Source: Lagopus muta (Eukaryota > Chordata > Aves > Galliformes > Phasianidae). Taken from it: a stretch of DNA of 64,000 bases. Positions 1-14,211 of the stretch are shown here, piece by piece (position 1 is the stretch's first letter; every line of letters starts with the position of its first letter). The notes beneath the pieces were generated by a model. It saw only the letters and a list, made by a program, of their open reading frames with translations, was not told the origin of the DNA and did not search any database. Made by a program: the position numbers and the translations under genes. The stretch is taken from NCBI RefSeq assembly GCF_023343835.1, contig NC_064442.1, positions 16,292,501 through 16,356,500 of the forward strand, read 5' to 3'.

Positions 1-3000
1 TTGGAGAATATCTTTGTGAAAATCTATTGGTGATTGAAATACTCCTCCACAAAATGGATATTTCTTCGGCCAGGTGTTCTCTCCATCAGGACCTACATAA
101 AGTGACAAAATTGACATTGGTCAGCCTTAACTCTGTCCAGGTAGCACATGCCTTTCCCTCCCCCAGACTGATTCAACTATCATTCAGAAGTTGGAATGTT
201 CAGAAGTTTCACCCTTTGCTGAATTTTGAAGACTTTTTTTAAATTCAGCTTTTCTCAATTCTTGTTTCCAGGATGCCACTTAATTGAAAAGGGCCTTATT
301 ATCATAGTAAGATGCATTTGCTGGCGGAGGCAGTGCCAGCAGAAATCTCACCTAGAGACTGTTCACCATCCCTTGATTTTGGACAGCCTTGGCTGCCGTT
401 TTATCTCACCCTGCTGGGGGCAGCTCAGTGGATTAGGCCTGTGGTAACAGCACCGCAGCCAAACGCAGTGCTTCTGATCCTCTGATGGTGGTGTTGTGTC
501 TCCTTGAAGTCCTCACGCACAAGTGAAACTGTATCTATGCCAGCAATATTTACTGATGTGAATTACTTTTCCCTATAAAGCTTACAGGCATGTGCATGTT
601 AATGTGGCTATTCCTGCATTCTGAAGAGAATTTCTGATGGAAGTGACTTCATGTTGACAGAGGAAAGCTTCCATATTTTCCAGCAAACAGAAAGCCAGAT
701 CCCTGTAAACCTCTCCTTATCATACATCTCCATCTCGCAGTGTTACCTACATCACAGTAAAAAGCTAATTTGCAGAAGTGTTATGGTAATCTGACCTGTA
801 ATAACTTGATCAGACTCTTGCAGAATTTTTTCCTCACAGCCTTTTGCCCTAGGCAGTCTCTAGTAAGAATAGATAACATCAAGACATTGTTGGTCTATTT
901 AATTACGTATTAATAGCAAGCAGCTGTTCACAAGCTCTAAGCTGGGACTTTTTGGGTTTAAATACCAGAAGAAGTGCTTGTAACTTTCGTTTCTCTCTAA
1001 TACTTGAAGATTCATTGATTCTTTCTAAAGCAGGAAGATCTCTTGGGGTCACACACTGATCTGGTAACCCAGGCCATTGGACCTCCTTGGATCAATTATA
1101 ACTTTAAAGAGGCTGTATTTTGAGGGGAAAAAAAAGAAAAAAGTATTTCTTTAACTGTTGCAGATAAGAGATACTTCATTCTTGCCCGATGGATAGTTGC
1201 TCTCCGTGGAAGCTTGCTTGTCACAATGAATTTGTCTAGATTTGACTTCATTTAGATAGCAGCTGCTTTAAGTCTTTTGCTTGGAAACTGAAGAGCCTGC
1301 TGTGAGCATGCTTGTGTTCATCTGGAAGTACTTACAGAGGACGCTGTTTCTTGCTTCTCTTGAAGTAAATAGATTTAGTTCCTTGATTTTTTTTTTCTTT
1401 TCCAAGCCCAAAATAGCACTTGTGACTTTTTTTATCATCTCACTAGGATGTTACAGCAGATGGCCCTTAAAGGATGACAGTGCTTGTGGGACTTGCACAT
1501 TGGCTGACCAACAGAAGAAGAAAGTGGGTCTACGAGGCGCCCGTGTTACCAACAGTCTTTTGCTCTGATGATCAGTGTATATTCATGTTGCTCGAGGTTC
1601 TCACAGAAGATCCAAGTTCTCTTAATCTGTAGTCAATTAAGTAGTAAAATGCACTGGGTCAGTAGCACAGGGAATGTCTGTGGTATTTTGCAGTCACGCA
1701 GAGCTCTCTGCCCCTGTTTTCAGCCAGCTGGAAGCTGTACAGCTGCAGTTAGCCCAGGGCTGAGTCAATAGTGAAGGCTGAGAGTCCAGGCTACGTGCCA
1801 CAGCAACATGACCACATGGTTTCCATTTTGCTCCCAGCGCAGTCTGAGCTCAGTCTACCTTCACACAGCCTGTACGTGTAGATCTTTTGTGTGTGTGTCC
1901 AGTGGGAAGTTAGAGGAATTGCAGAATCCAAAGTGAAGCACAGATCTCCAGTTCTATCGATTGGCACCTGAATTTCTCCTGCACCCTCAACCTTGTACCT
2001 TGACCCTCAATCTTGAGATCAGCCTGCACTGACTACAGTGGCCTGACTTCCTTTGTTTTACTGTTGACTTGATTTTACTGGGGAGCATTGCAAGCTTTTA
2101 CAGGGATAAAGTTAAAAACGATGGAAGGTGAAGGCTGCCATAACGACTCAGTAGGAGATTATGGTGGATGATTTCTGGCTTTGACTGCAGTCCTTCCAAT
2201 TGCCATTCTTCTCTGTGCAGATCAACATTCCTTTTTTCTGGAAAAGAAACTTTCTGTGCATTTCAATTGCTATTTTGATTTTTTTGAAGTTGGTATACAT
2301 TTTCTAAATAGATTAAAAAAACAGCAGTTGAAGGAAAAAATAGCTACGTTAGAAACAGGATTGCAGTGTCAAAGCACTTAGCTGGAAGGCATGAGGCTGT
2401 GTACTGTGTCAGGAACACAGTCTGAATAATACACTGGTACCAAAATTCCCCCAAATTCCTGCAGAAGTAACTAAATTGAACATGCGTGGCCCTGGGAAGA
2501 AGGGCAGAACTTCTCCTTTGCTGGTAGTAAAAGAAGCGTTGTTTTCCTTACTAACCAGCACAGTTAGGCTCATCTGCTTCCTGCTGGCAAGGTGAAAAAC
2601 CCAAGCTTCTTTTATTCAAAGTATGTTGAACAATTTTTGCTAAAGGAGAATATGAGATCTGTATACATATGCTGATGGTTACAGTAATACCTAAAGACAT
2701 GTCAGCTGGCAATTTTCTCTCACACATTGTGGTGATCTGGAGCGCAGGCAAAGCAAGCAGTTGTCAGCAGCAAGTTAAATCACAGAGATTCCTGCAGTTG
2801 TTGGCTGCTCCACGGGTTTATGAAGAAGCATTTTTTGCTGAAATTCTCAGTACAGGCTGTTTCTCTATGAGCATGTGGTGTGTGAAACACAGCTCTGAAT
2901 GGGGAAATTCTGGCCAGAGGATTTGTTCACTTAAAATAAGATTTCTAGTTAATTCCAGTCTCTAGTTAATTAATGCACAAATTAGTTAGTACTTACCAAT

Positions 3001-6000
3001 ATAGGACCATTTTGACCCTGTTTAAAAACAAACAAAATATTAGTGTGAGTCTTTGAAATTGAGCTTACACTGTGAATTAAAGAAAGAAATCGCCCCTTAA
3101 ATCCATGTACTGAAACTCACTTTCATCTGACTTTCTAGGTCCAGATGTTGAGCAAAACAAAGAAGTTTTCAAAGGCTATGAGCCCTTCCCAACCACATTA
3201 TGACTAGGGTTATTCAGAGATTTTGCCTAGGACTTTCTTGTGGTTGCTTAAATTCTGGGGCCAAACTTTTTTCTTCTCTCTCTCTCCCTTTTTTTTTTTT
3301 AATAGCCACAGACTGTGTGTAGGCATCCCTGATTTCTTCTGGTGAGACAAATAAGGAGTGTAGGCAGGATGAATTTGTCATCAAAATCCCCATGCCTAAC
3401 TGAGCTGTTTGAAACACATCAGGGGACTGCCTGTTGCTGCCCTGAGAAATGAGAGGCAGTCCTTTCTGCACAGGCTCTCTGGGATTTGCCAGCTGAACCA
3501 TACAGAAAATACACAGGCCTTGGAAAAAGAGGATGTGATAAAGGAACCAACATAACTCAGAAAATCCCAGGGGGTTGAGTGGGTGCTAAAATAATCAATG
3601 TTCATCTGTTGCTTAAGGAACAGAATGTGGAACAGTGCCTTTGCATGCCTTTTGAAATGCCTTTATTTAAATACTCTTCTTTTTTTTTCCCCAGTCTGCT
3701 TAGAGTCATTCAACTTGCTGTGTAATTACTGGCACTTGTCCTGGCAGACCTGAGCAATTGTGGTTATCAGGCTTAGGAGGCAGTTCTGGGTGACGAGTCC
3801 TGCAAACACTCCATGCACTTGTGTATGCATGTGTGCAGCAGGTATTTATCCTTAGGTGCACACATTTGCTCAGAACCTGATTTATGTCTTTGTTTTTTGT
3901 ACTCTGCAGTGTACTCACAGCTCTTAGCCAAAAACTGTTGTGTGAAATGTTTGGGATTAATTTGTGGGGATGTGCAAAACAGCATCTTACATATTGATAC
4001 ATGCTGGAAACACTAAGCTCTGTGGTTCCAGCACATCAGGACCAGTGAGCCTTGCTCTGTTATAGTGGAGTTTTCAAAACGAGATGTGTGTAATCACCCT
4101 GGCTGGATTCCCCAGGTTCCTTCTGCAGGAGAGTACGTGCACTGTCTTCAATTGCTACATGAGAAACCTGATATGCTCCTCCGCTCCTGTTTGCTGGGAT
4201 TGTCCCTCACTGAGGTTTTTGGGGCTGCTTGTGTCCTGTGGTCAGCACGCTCTGTAGGTACCACTTGCATACAGATAGTCACCAACTGTCAACGTGCTTT
4301 AGAAATCCCCACATCCTCATCTGAGCAGCATTTGAAGAAGCATTGGCTTAACTGAAATAGCTGATCTCCACACCTGCTCCTACTTCATGTTAATATATGC
4401 ATGAGGTATCGAAACCGTAAATATATGCATGTATATTTATAATATAGAACAACCTTAAGACAAGAAATTTCAAAGATTTTCAGCAATTTGGGCTTTTATT
4501 TCAAATAAAAATAAATAAAAACTTTAAGTCTTTTACCAAGTTAAATTTTCCTTAGCCTGTGAGCATCTTTGATGCTCTGTGATTCACTACCCTTGTGCCT
4601 TTACTGATAAGCACAATTATAGCTAGGGCTATGAGGGAGATGAGCAGACAACAGATGGCAGAATCTTCTTGATTTTGTCTGAAAGAACATGTCAGAGCTA
4701 CAGAATTGATTTACTGTCATCCTGATATTGTGAGCAAGATTGGTGTTACGTTTACTCTGCTTGATAATGAAATTAGAATGAAGCAGACTATTATACAGTC
4801 TCCTGAATTTGGACAGAAGTCTGATTCACACCTAGAAGGGTACTACCAGCAGCTCCAGTGAGGGCTTTCCTGCCTCTGTGCTTGTCCTGCAGTGAGTGCT
4901 GATGAATAACACAGCTTCATGCCTGCATATGCCAGAGGAGTTTCCTAGAGCCTAAAGTGTATCTAGGTTTTTCGTCAATATCCAGGGAATAAGCATGTTT
5001 CCAGTAACACTTCTGAACTGGTAAACTGGGAGGGGAAAGTTGTGACAATCTGCATCTTATTTGGGTATCTGACTTGGGATGATGTCAAAAACAGGCAGGT
5101 GCTGTAGCTCATACCATTTGCTGGCACCAGCTGTCTTGTTCCAAGCTAGGAGTTCCCCAGATTTCCCTGCAGGATGCATTGTCAGACATACCTTTTCAAT
5201 ACATCTTTTTACTTCCAGGCCTTCACTGTTGTCGTTCTGCAGAGCACTGAGCTCTAAAAGCCTATGCTTTTCAGGTGGGACATTCTGCCATTTAGCAATT
5301 TTTTCAGAGGAAATATGCCTGAAATAACAGGCTGAGCTGAAAAGTTTGGAATTCCACCCTGTGGAGCTCATGCTGAAAACCTGGCAAAATACTCATCCTG
5401 GTGGGGCTGCACAAGAAGCAGACTGCTCTGGATTACGTGCAAACCTTCAGGTTTTTCCTTCCATGAATATTCATGCTCTCACATTACTCTATACTATGAT
5501 TCTCCCCCCTATCCTATAATCATGCTATGTGGATTATAATAAGCTTGAATGGATGAAAATTAACTCCTAAAAAGAAAGTGAGGAGTGCTGATCTCCTGAA
5601 ACAGGTCCCATGTAAATATAAGGCAGTGAGGTTTATTACAGGGGAAATGGGGCGCTTCACAGGGCTTACATTCTTTTTGTTTGGTTTAAAAATAAAAAGA
5701 GCAGAGGGAAAGATGTTATGGTTCCAAAGAAAGGTGTTACTAACACCGAAGAAGGCCAGTCTCACAAAGCAAGGCATGCTGAGCACACAAGTGCTCTGTA
5801 ACGTGAACTACACCAGAGCACAGATTTCTGTTTTCTTTCTAAATCAGAATGTCTATTTTGAGAACTTGAAATAAGGACACTGATTCCAAACGATCGCAGA
5901 TTGCAACAATCCACAGTGTTGAGCATGCTACTGAAATATTAGTTAAAGCAAACAAACAGGCAAAACAATTAAGAGCAGTGTTAATTTTCTGCATACATGA

Positions 6001-9000
6001 GCTACCCAGCAATAAGAGCAACAATAAAATAGCCAAAAGACTTTACCATTCAGTGACGCTGGTACCGAGAGTTGTATCTTTAGGAAGAACACGAGCACAG
6101 TAGTGACCGTGGCTCTATTGCAGCTCTTGACTGACATCTCAAGGAAAGACTTGCAATATACCAGCAGTTCACACGTTTCTCTGTACTCTGAAGAAACTCC
6201 CTTGTAGGTGTCTGGCAAACTGCAAATGGCACGCGTGCAGACCTTCTGCTAATGAATTATTGCTCTTCTGTTTCCTTGTCTCTCTCCCTCCTTTCAGGTC
6301 TGCTTTTTATAAAGCTCCTCGGACTCATCCCAAAACAAGTGATGTAATCAGACCTGCCTCTAGGTCACAGCACCCTCAGAAAGCTGATCCTTTCCTTGAT
6401 CACCACAATTTTACAGAACTTCTGAGGGGATCGACTGCAGTACTTATAAAGCAAATTAAGGTGTGGAACTTAAGAAATTACGTAGCAGAGAGAGCTTATA
6501 GAATGTGTCCTTTGCTTTTGTGAACCAGACCACAGCAGAGTTTTTCCAGCCTATTTCAGAGCGGCTCTCTAAATTCCCATTTTTGGATTAGTGTGATTTT
6601 AGCATAAAGGGCCACTGTGAGAACTGGAGGGAGGGGAAGCCAGGGGAGGGGAGAGAAGTGAGGCTGTGTGGGGCACTGTTCATACTTCTGAGGGACCATG
6701 GACACTGCCCAGAAAAAAATGCCCATCTTGTCTGGAAGAATTTTTCTTTAAGCTGAAAGCTCTTGGAACTGAGAGAATACAAGAAGCAGAGAGGAATGAA
6801 CATTCATGAAGCAACTGCCCCAGATGCAGAGGCTATGTTCAGGACGTGTGGGAAGGGGTAGAGAGGAGCACAGAGTGTAGATGATGTCCTCTTCTGAAGG
6901 TGATTGAGGAGTAAACTCTTAAACTGAATACTTCATGGATAGCTGAGGAGAGGGAGGTGGGATTGGAAAGACTATCAGTCGTTCCAGTTATGTACATTAT
7001 TATTGATAACTGTTATTAACTACTTACTATGTCTTAGTAACAACCATGTAGCACATATTACTTTTGAGCATCTTTATTTATCAAACGCTGTTTAATTTTT
7101 TCGTGTTATTAGTCTTATATTTTTCCTAACATAATGCATGAAGCTGATAAAGGTAAATGAAAGTTGGCTGCAGCATAGCTCACTTCTATCTAGATCCTAG
7201 GTAGGGATGTGCTATAAAGCACAGTTCTGGCATATTGGTGCTATTTATCTATCATCTGATCCTATCCAGGCTGCAGAGAGCAGCAGCAAGTAATGAATGG
7301 CTTTTAGAAAGTATCTGCCTGTGAATACAGTTCCTTGCTCATATTTCATAATATTTTGTAAAACTTAATTGTAATATCTTATTCTGTTTGATTTAGTTCA
7401 GTTAGATACAATTTAGAGAGAGAGGGTGTGAGTAAAAATGTTTTTAACATGTCCTTTAATTAATTGCCGTTGCCCAAAAGAGAGGAATGCATTCTGTCTA
7501 TCATGTTTGTATAGAGGAGCACAATGAGTCTGCTGAGGTTTCTGTACAAGAAATTATTTTGTCACAATCCTTCACATAATGGATGAGCAACTAAGGCTAT
7601 TATCAGTAACAGCTGAAGACGACCTCGTCTACAAAATGACCTTTTGTGTAGGAGGGTTTGAACTGAGCTATCTGCCAAAATATGCCTCCATCTCCTCCTT
7701 TCTCTTTTCTGCTCGCATTCTTAAAAAATTTACTGTGCTGAAGTACTTTTTTACATCTTCCCATTTCACACCTCTCCTGGCCCGGGTGCTGCTGTCATTT
7801 GGCTTTACATCCTCCAGAGGAATTCTGGGCACAGCTGGTGGATAGAAAGTGCTTTGCTTGCAAAATGCAACCCTCCCCCCAGAGCCCCAACAAACAAACT
7901 CCAACACTTCTCCGAAACAGCTGACACTGTTTTCTCCAGCAGCCAAACAGGGTTTGCCGTTTGATTCTATCTTTATGAAATGTTAGGTCTCTGGCAGTTG
8001 GCTTTCATCTCAGCATCGATCCGAGGTGGTGACAGGACAGGGCTGTCATGGATTGGTGGGGCTCATGAGAAGGCGTATACTTGGATATACGTGCAGTTCA
8101 GCATCACTCATACTTAAAAATGAAGCCCAGAAGCATTCCAGTGGGAGCAAAAAGGAATTTCAGTGGAAGGCCCAGGAATTCATTTTGAGTCCTGCATTTG
8201 TCCTCCGGTGACAAACCACTAGCCTACAAAACCCTCTGTATTCTACCTCTCTGAAATTCCCTATGTATTATTTATTTTCCATCTGCTCTCCCCAGAATAT
8301 ACTCATGGGATAAATATCTGCTATGGCAGACTAGCCCTGTGAAGTCGAATTCAAGGGGTTTTGCATGTGTTGAAGTATTTGCTAAATGTGCTGGGAACTG
8401 TCAAACTGGGCAGAGCAGCACTTCATGATTTAATATGAGAACATCAAGAGCTACTGCATGGCTGCTTGCAGAGATTCAAATCGATTTTTCCCAACCTTTT
8501 TTCTGTTCTGATACTCTGATTTATTCCCTTCGCTAAACTTGACCTCCTAGATTGCATTAGGGCATAGACTGACACAGTTATCAATGAAATCTTTCCCCAC
8601 TAAGCTGCTAGATTTAATGTGAATGTGGACATGAGCAATCAACCTGTTACTGCTCTGGTGACCAGCCTTCCTCTGCAGAATGCAGGGTGGCTTCTACAAG
8701 TTTGGAGCAGACAAGAGTTTATATCAGCAAAGCAGCAACCAACATTAAACAGTATCTTTAGTCACCTCATTCAGAAGGAAAAAAGCTAAGCAGGCACTGT
8801 GTTCCTTCCCGGGGCTCTGATACACTGTAGAACTGACTTGTGCAAACACTTGAACAGTCTCAGAGGATAATCCTGCAAACCAGAATGTTCATGATTGCCT
8901 TAGTTTTCCTCCTGGAGTGCAGCTGACAGTAAAGGTCCAGGACCTGCTATAGAAAAGCTGACAACATAGTTAAAAGGACAAAGCAGAAAAGAAACAGGGA

Positions 9001-9980
9001 GTGGTGGGAGGGGGATAGTAGGATGAACCAAAAGCCAAATAAAGGAAAATATCACAAGTATATGCAATAGATACATTGCTCTGATGAACTCCTTGCTGCA
9101 AGCAAGGTTCATCTCCCTTTTGTTATCAGTTTCTCTCCCAGACTCCTCTCAGAATGATCTTTCCCACTCCAGAGGTGTTCAGACAGCACAATCACCACCA
9201 CTGCCTACTAGGTTGCACTCTCTTTATTCCAGTTTCCAGGGCAGTCTGACATTTTTCCTGGGTGTTAGCCACTCACTCAGTTTTCATTATGTTAACTAAA
9301 CATAATGGTGATTTTGATGAGGCATGCAAACACGAACCTGTGGAGGAATAAAGATGAACTACTGAGACTGTCTGTGTCAGTAGCAATTGATGACTTTGTG
9401 TTTCAAAGGACATATTTCATAAAGTGAACCCTGCTGGAAAGTATCTTAGTTCAATTTACTTCTTGAATTCACTGCACAGGGAATGAAAAGCTGTGCTTTT
9501 CAGTGGTTCATTTGTACCATCCATTGTCTCATCTGATTATTCTTTCGTTATGCTGCATGAAAAGAATGAATTACTGGCTAACTATAGGGTTAGAGAGCCT
9601 CTACTCAGAGACCAGATGGAATAGATACACAGACCCAAAGTGGGGATTTGGGATGACTCACTGGGCTACAGTATCTTAGGGCTGTACTAAGGGCTGGTGA
9701 AACTGGCCAAAGAGGGATTGTTCTGGTGTAAAAGAAGTTGCAAACCAGGAATAAAGGCTGAGAAGAGGGTATTACTGGATCAAGTCCTATATAGCTGTGT
9801 TGGTGTAATACATAAAAATGTAGGCTAGTCACTTCTTCAGCTTATGACCTGGAGTAGCACCTACTGGTGGTTTATATCATGCTGTATTTATCACAAATGG
9901 TGATTTCCATTCTCACAAGCTGTTTTCAGTGCTCAGAACAAGACTATTACTATTGACTTGCATTGCAGCAGAAGCCAGAT
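1..9980. other. Intergenic DNA, no recognised gene
   Basis: AT-rich single-copy-looking sequence. All open frames are short, lack family signatures and lack coherent splice partners; the only one noted is the exon-like frame at 6298-6460. In human, CA12 lies on this side of USP3 on the opposite strand; I searched the minus-strand frames for carbonic anhydrase motifs (HLHWG, SEHTVDG types) and saw none. Confidence 0.6.
6298..6460 (+). other. Orphan exon-like open frame (unassigned)
   Basis: A good polypyrimidine acceptor (CTCCCTCCTTTCAG) is followed by an open frame of 54 codons, FYKAPRTHPKTSDVIRPASR and DPFLDHHNFTELLRGSTAVL among them, that reaches a donor-like AAG|GTGTGG. The composition is like a real soluble protein, but I do not recognise the family and find no neighbouring exons. 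The flanking frame closes at 6523. It may be chance or an exon of a long noncoding RNA. Confidence 0.2.
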
Positions 9981-10610
9981 CATAGAATCATTAGGGTTGG
10001 AAAAGACTTCTAAGATCATCTAGTTCAACCATCCCCACTAAACCGCGTCCCTAAGTACCACATCTACTCTTTCCTTAAGCACCTCCAGGAATGATGACTC
10101 CACCACCTCCCTGGACACCGTATTCCAATACTTCACCACTCTTTCTGAGAACAAATCCTTCCTAATATCCAATCTGAACCTGCCCTGGCACAACTTAAGG
10201 CTGTTCTCTCTGATCCTATCACTGTTACCCAGGAGAAGAGGCCATCCCCCACGTCATCACAACCTCCTTTCAGGGAGTTGTAGAGAGCTGTAAGGTCCCC
10301 CCTGAGCTTCCTCTTCTACAGGCTAAACAATCCCAGGCCCCTCAGCTGCACCTCATAAGATGTGTTCCATACCCTTCACCTACTTTGTTGCCCTTCTCTC
10401 AACACTCTTCAAGGCCTCAATGTCTTTCTTAAAGTGAGGGACCCAAAACTGAACACAGCAGGGACGAACACTGGACACTGGTGAAGGGCAGCCTCACCAA
10501 TGTACAGAGGGACAGCCACATCCTGTTGGTTGCACCATTCCTGATACAAGCCAGGATGCCATTGGCCTTCTTGGCCATCTGGGCACACTGCTGGCTCATG
10601 TTGAGAGAAA
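9981..10610 (-). mobile_element. CR1 LINE fragment, antisense, 5'-truncated
   Basis: Begins with the reversed CR1 3' tail (ATAGAATCATTAGGGTTGGAA) and runs through the conserved C-terminal reverse-transcriptase and 3' UTR region, for instance the strings for CACCTCCCTGGACACC and CTTGGCCATCTGGGCACACTG. Many substitutions and stops show an old copy. The plus-strand frame 10481-10702 is part of it and is not a gene. Confidence 0.9.
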
Positions 10611-11862
10611 AGATGTCACAGAAAATCTATTTTAACTCTCTATCCCAAGCTTTTTCTTGCATATATAGTGGCGTTCTGGAGTTTGCACAACTGAGAGAAT
10701 AAGGTTTAGGTTACCAGGTTTAACAGCAGGCCACATTTTACTGCTTTGCATGTGATTCTTTACGCTGTGTTATGTCCATTTCTCCTCAGATGCAGTCACA
10801 GCTGTCACAGGAGCAATTTACCACTTGTCCTGTCTGCCTATTTTTCAGTCTTCGTTAGTCTTCCACTTCAGCACAGCAAATGCTGCTATTCCTTGTGGTA
10901 TCCACTCTGGAAACACACTCTGTTATATATAGCAATTGGTTGAAACAGATCTAGCAAGACAGAGTAGGGCTCTTGAGTTGGCAGCAATTTGAAGTTCAGA
11001 CAGTAGACCAGTCTGAAAGCTGGTGGGGAAACTGGCAAAAAAGAGCAGTTCAGTAGAGAGGAAAGACCATAGAAATTTAACCTTCTGGTGAGTCACAGCA
11101 GAGTTCTTTACTGTCCAGATTCATGTCACAGCTTTAGTAAACTGCTCTCTCTCAAGTGGCAAAGTTTCACTATATGTTGGCCTTTTTTTTTTTTTTTTTT
11201 TTTGCCCTTTTTTATTGCCTGGCTACATTTTATTAAAGATTGTTTCCTCATAACTTGAAATCTTCATCCACATTCTAAGACTTTCCATTTCCTCACCTGG
11301 AAAGACACTGGCATGCTAGCTGTCTCTTGAAGAAAATGGGATCTTCCAAACTTGCTGATCATCATGAAACAGAACAGGAATGCCATCACTCAGGAATGCA
11401 CTTTTAGGGGTTCAGATTTAGAGCCTGTCTTCCATTAAGTCAGGTTTCAGTTAAGATCATGTCAGCCTCCGTACTAAAACTCTCTCTGAGTGCATATATT
11501 GGTTTGTTCAGAGAACATTTTCATTTCTCATGAATTGCTGGGTTGAATTCAGTTGAATTATTACAGTAAAACATCACTGTTAAATAGCTTGGTCTCAGGT
11601 ACCAGCTGTTGGGAACACTCAGTTTGTATTTAAACAGTAGACTAAACTGTGATGCTTAGAACAGTTAAAGCAGCACCCTTAAAAGAAACAGACTGAATGT
11701 TGTATTTACAGTGCCATAGCTATAACCAGCTAGAAATCTGTCTAATCTTGGCATGTATGTGAGTCAAAAGTCCAAATATACTGTCAGTTAATTTCAAGGC
11801 CTTAAATTCAGTTTCTGAGAAAAAGACCTATTAAGTATCTACAAGAGATGTCTTATAATTAT
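10611..11862. other. Intergenic DNA between CR1 copies
   Basis: Nothing recognised except the poly-T tract at 11183-11203. Confidence 0.6.
11183..11203. repeat. Poly-T tract (21 nt)
   Basis: Uninterrupted T run between AT-rich flanks. No associated retrotransposon recognised. Confidence 0.9.
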
Positions 11863-12090
11863 TCATAGAATCACAGAATATCCTGAGCTGGAAGGGACCT
11901 GCAAGGATCACTGAGTCTGACCGCTGGCTCCATGCAGGACTACCCAAAAAATTTCAAACCATACTTCTGCTGGTGGCTAGCAGTGCTGTGCCTGGTGCAC
12001 CCCAGGGTACAGCTGGCCCTTCTGGCTGCCAGGGCACACTGTCAACCAGAACCAGCAGATCTCTTTCCGTGGTCCTTTTCTTTAGTCGGC
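11863..12090 (-). mobile_element. CR1 LINE fragment, antisense, internally deleted
   Basis: The tail TTCATAGAATCACAGAATAT and GAAGGGACCTGCAAGGATCA are the reversed CR1 3' end; CTGCCAGGGCACACTGTCAACC and the AGATCTCTTTCCGTGG strings near 12030-12075 come from a more 5' part of CR1, so the middle is missing. Short open frames on both strands here are by-products. Confidence 0.8.
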
Positions 12091-14175
12091 TTAAACCAAC
12101 TGCAGCCAGCCCTGACAGGGCAGCCACCCTGGTGAACATCCTGGGCTTTCAAGACATGGCTGTAGAATCAGTGAGATGCACAGCAGCCTTCCCTGCTTCT
12201 CAGCCAGTAATCCTGGGAGAAACTCCTTTAATGAGCTTGTGCTAGTTGTTACAGTGCCACTTACTGAATCACAGAAACTGAAGGACTGGGGTGCCATGTG
12301 CCCACCTTCCTTCTTCCCATTTCCTGCAGCCATGCATTCTCCATGCTCTCACTTTCTCCCTCTGCAGAATGCTGTAATGGAATACCAAATTGCAGAATTT
12401 CCAGAAAATAAGATGAAAATTCTGAGGGGGGTGAGAGGCTGGGCATTACCCTTTAGTTTACCTTTTGGAAAAAAAAAGCTCATCTTTACCTTGTGGCTAG
12501 GAGCAGAAGGCAGTGGAGCTCACCCCACTGTACCTTTCCTCTCCTTTTCCAGCCTGATGAGTGAAGATGCATGAATTTGCAGAGCCCCCTGTAAAGCAGA
12601 GGCATCTGCAATGCCAGTGTTTTGGGATTAGGGGTAAAACACTGCATCTGAGATGCTGTACTGTGGTGCTGACTAAGCAGTAATGATTAGATATAACACT
12701 GAGAATATTTCTTTGTGATTTTTGTTCTGAAGCCTAAAAAATGGGCTTGTAAAGTTGATAGAGGTGATGCATTAAATGTTAACTGTCTTCGTCTGTTCAA
12801 TTTATCTGAGTAATGACATCAATTCCCTGGAGAAAAATCCTTCCCAGTTTCTCATGACAGTCTTTGATTTGTCAGGCTGCCCCAGGTTCCATTTACAAGG
12901 ACTCAGATTTTTCCCCATCACTCAAGTGGAGCTGTGAGGACCTAAGTCACTGAATGGGGGAACAGAGGAGAAATGTGACTTCGTGAATGACATGCAACAC
13001 AAATGGGTGTCTAAAATAGGCTCTGACAAAGTTCCTTGTCACCTGTCAGGAGAAGGACCTCTGCCACCACATGAAAAGCACAAATGGTATCCTACATTAT
13101 GAAAGGTTACCTAGTAAAGTTGTGGTCACTGTTGTGACTAACAGGGTTCTCTGTACTCATTTAAAAACACGCTGAGGATTTGCTTGTGTGGGGGGAATAA
13201 GAAATGATCCCCACAAGGTGGCAACAGATCAGAACAAATTTCCAGCAGAAGTTTCCAGCAGACCTAGAATGTGAATTTATGGCACTCTCAGGTAGGCTTT
13301 ATATAACAGCTAAATAACAGGTATGTACTTGAGAGTCACTATATTTGTCCTGTCTGCACACACTGGAAGCCCAAGGTTCTGGTTAAAAAAAGACTCACAC
13401 AAACAAGGCAAGAAGCAGAGCACAGCAAAGTGAGGCATTCTGCTAAAGATGGAACATAGCATTCTCCTCGCTCCGGGATTCTGCCAGAAATACCCCTCAT
13501 AACAGCAGAATCATTTTGTTGTTGGCCTCACCAGCAGTGCTTTGCTCTGTTTACTCCATTCACCAGACACGGTTGTGGTGTTGGCTCAAGATCAAATTAA
13601 ATGTGAGACACTGAAGGAGTAGCCGGACAAATGTCCTGCTGTAGGGAAGACAGAGGCATTCGGATGTACAGAATCAGCTCTGGCCTTGCCTGGTTACTCT
13701 GCCAGCAGATAGGAAGAAGGGAGGGAGCTGGACCAGGGGACAGGAGTCTGCATGCTGGATTTCAGTTTCTGACTGAATGACTGACTTCTCTTTGCTTTAT
13801 TTCTGCCTCAATATCTCAATAATCATCTGTAGATGCTTTGCACCTTGCACCAGTCAGATTCATAAGGCAGGATGAACTGGAAGAGAGTTGGAAAAATGGC
13901 CTTGCTGCTGTTTCCTTCTTCCAGCGGTACAGTTGTGCTCTTTGTTCTAAACATGTAGCCAATGTGCTGCTGCACAGAGGATGAGTGCTATGGCCCTTTG
14001 TCACCACTTCTCTAGATTGGCCATCACCAGATGGCTGGTGGAGTCAGACTACAGGTCCTTTAATTTCTCCTGGGATGGCTGAGGGGTGTGATATGCTCAT
14101 TAAGGTCTATGCAGCTCTCTAGCTGTCCTGTTACAAACAAAAACAAGTGACTATGCCAAGACTGCTTGTGACTGG

Positions 14176-14211
14176 AAAAAAAAAAAAAAGAAAAAGAAAA
14201 AAAGAAAAACA
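14176..14211. repeat. A-rich simple repeat
   Basis: A runs of 3-13 bases separated by single G residues. No gene attached. Confidence 0.85.

Noticed and set aside
7668-7946. 92-codon minus-strand frame with charged C-terminal part
   Set aside because: Looks protein-like but has no family match that I recognise, no clear splice partners and a rival frame on the other strand.
12176-12574. 132-codon plus-strand frame
   Set aside because: Lies next to a degraded CR1 fragment, has no conserved motif and no splice partners.
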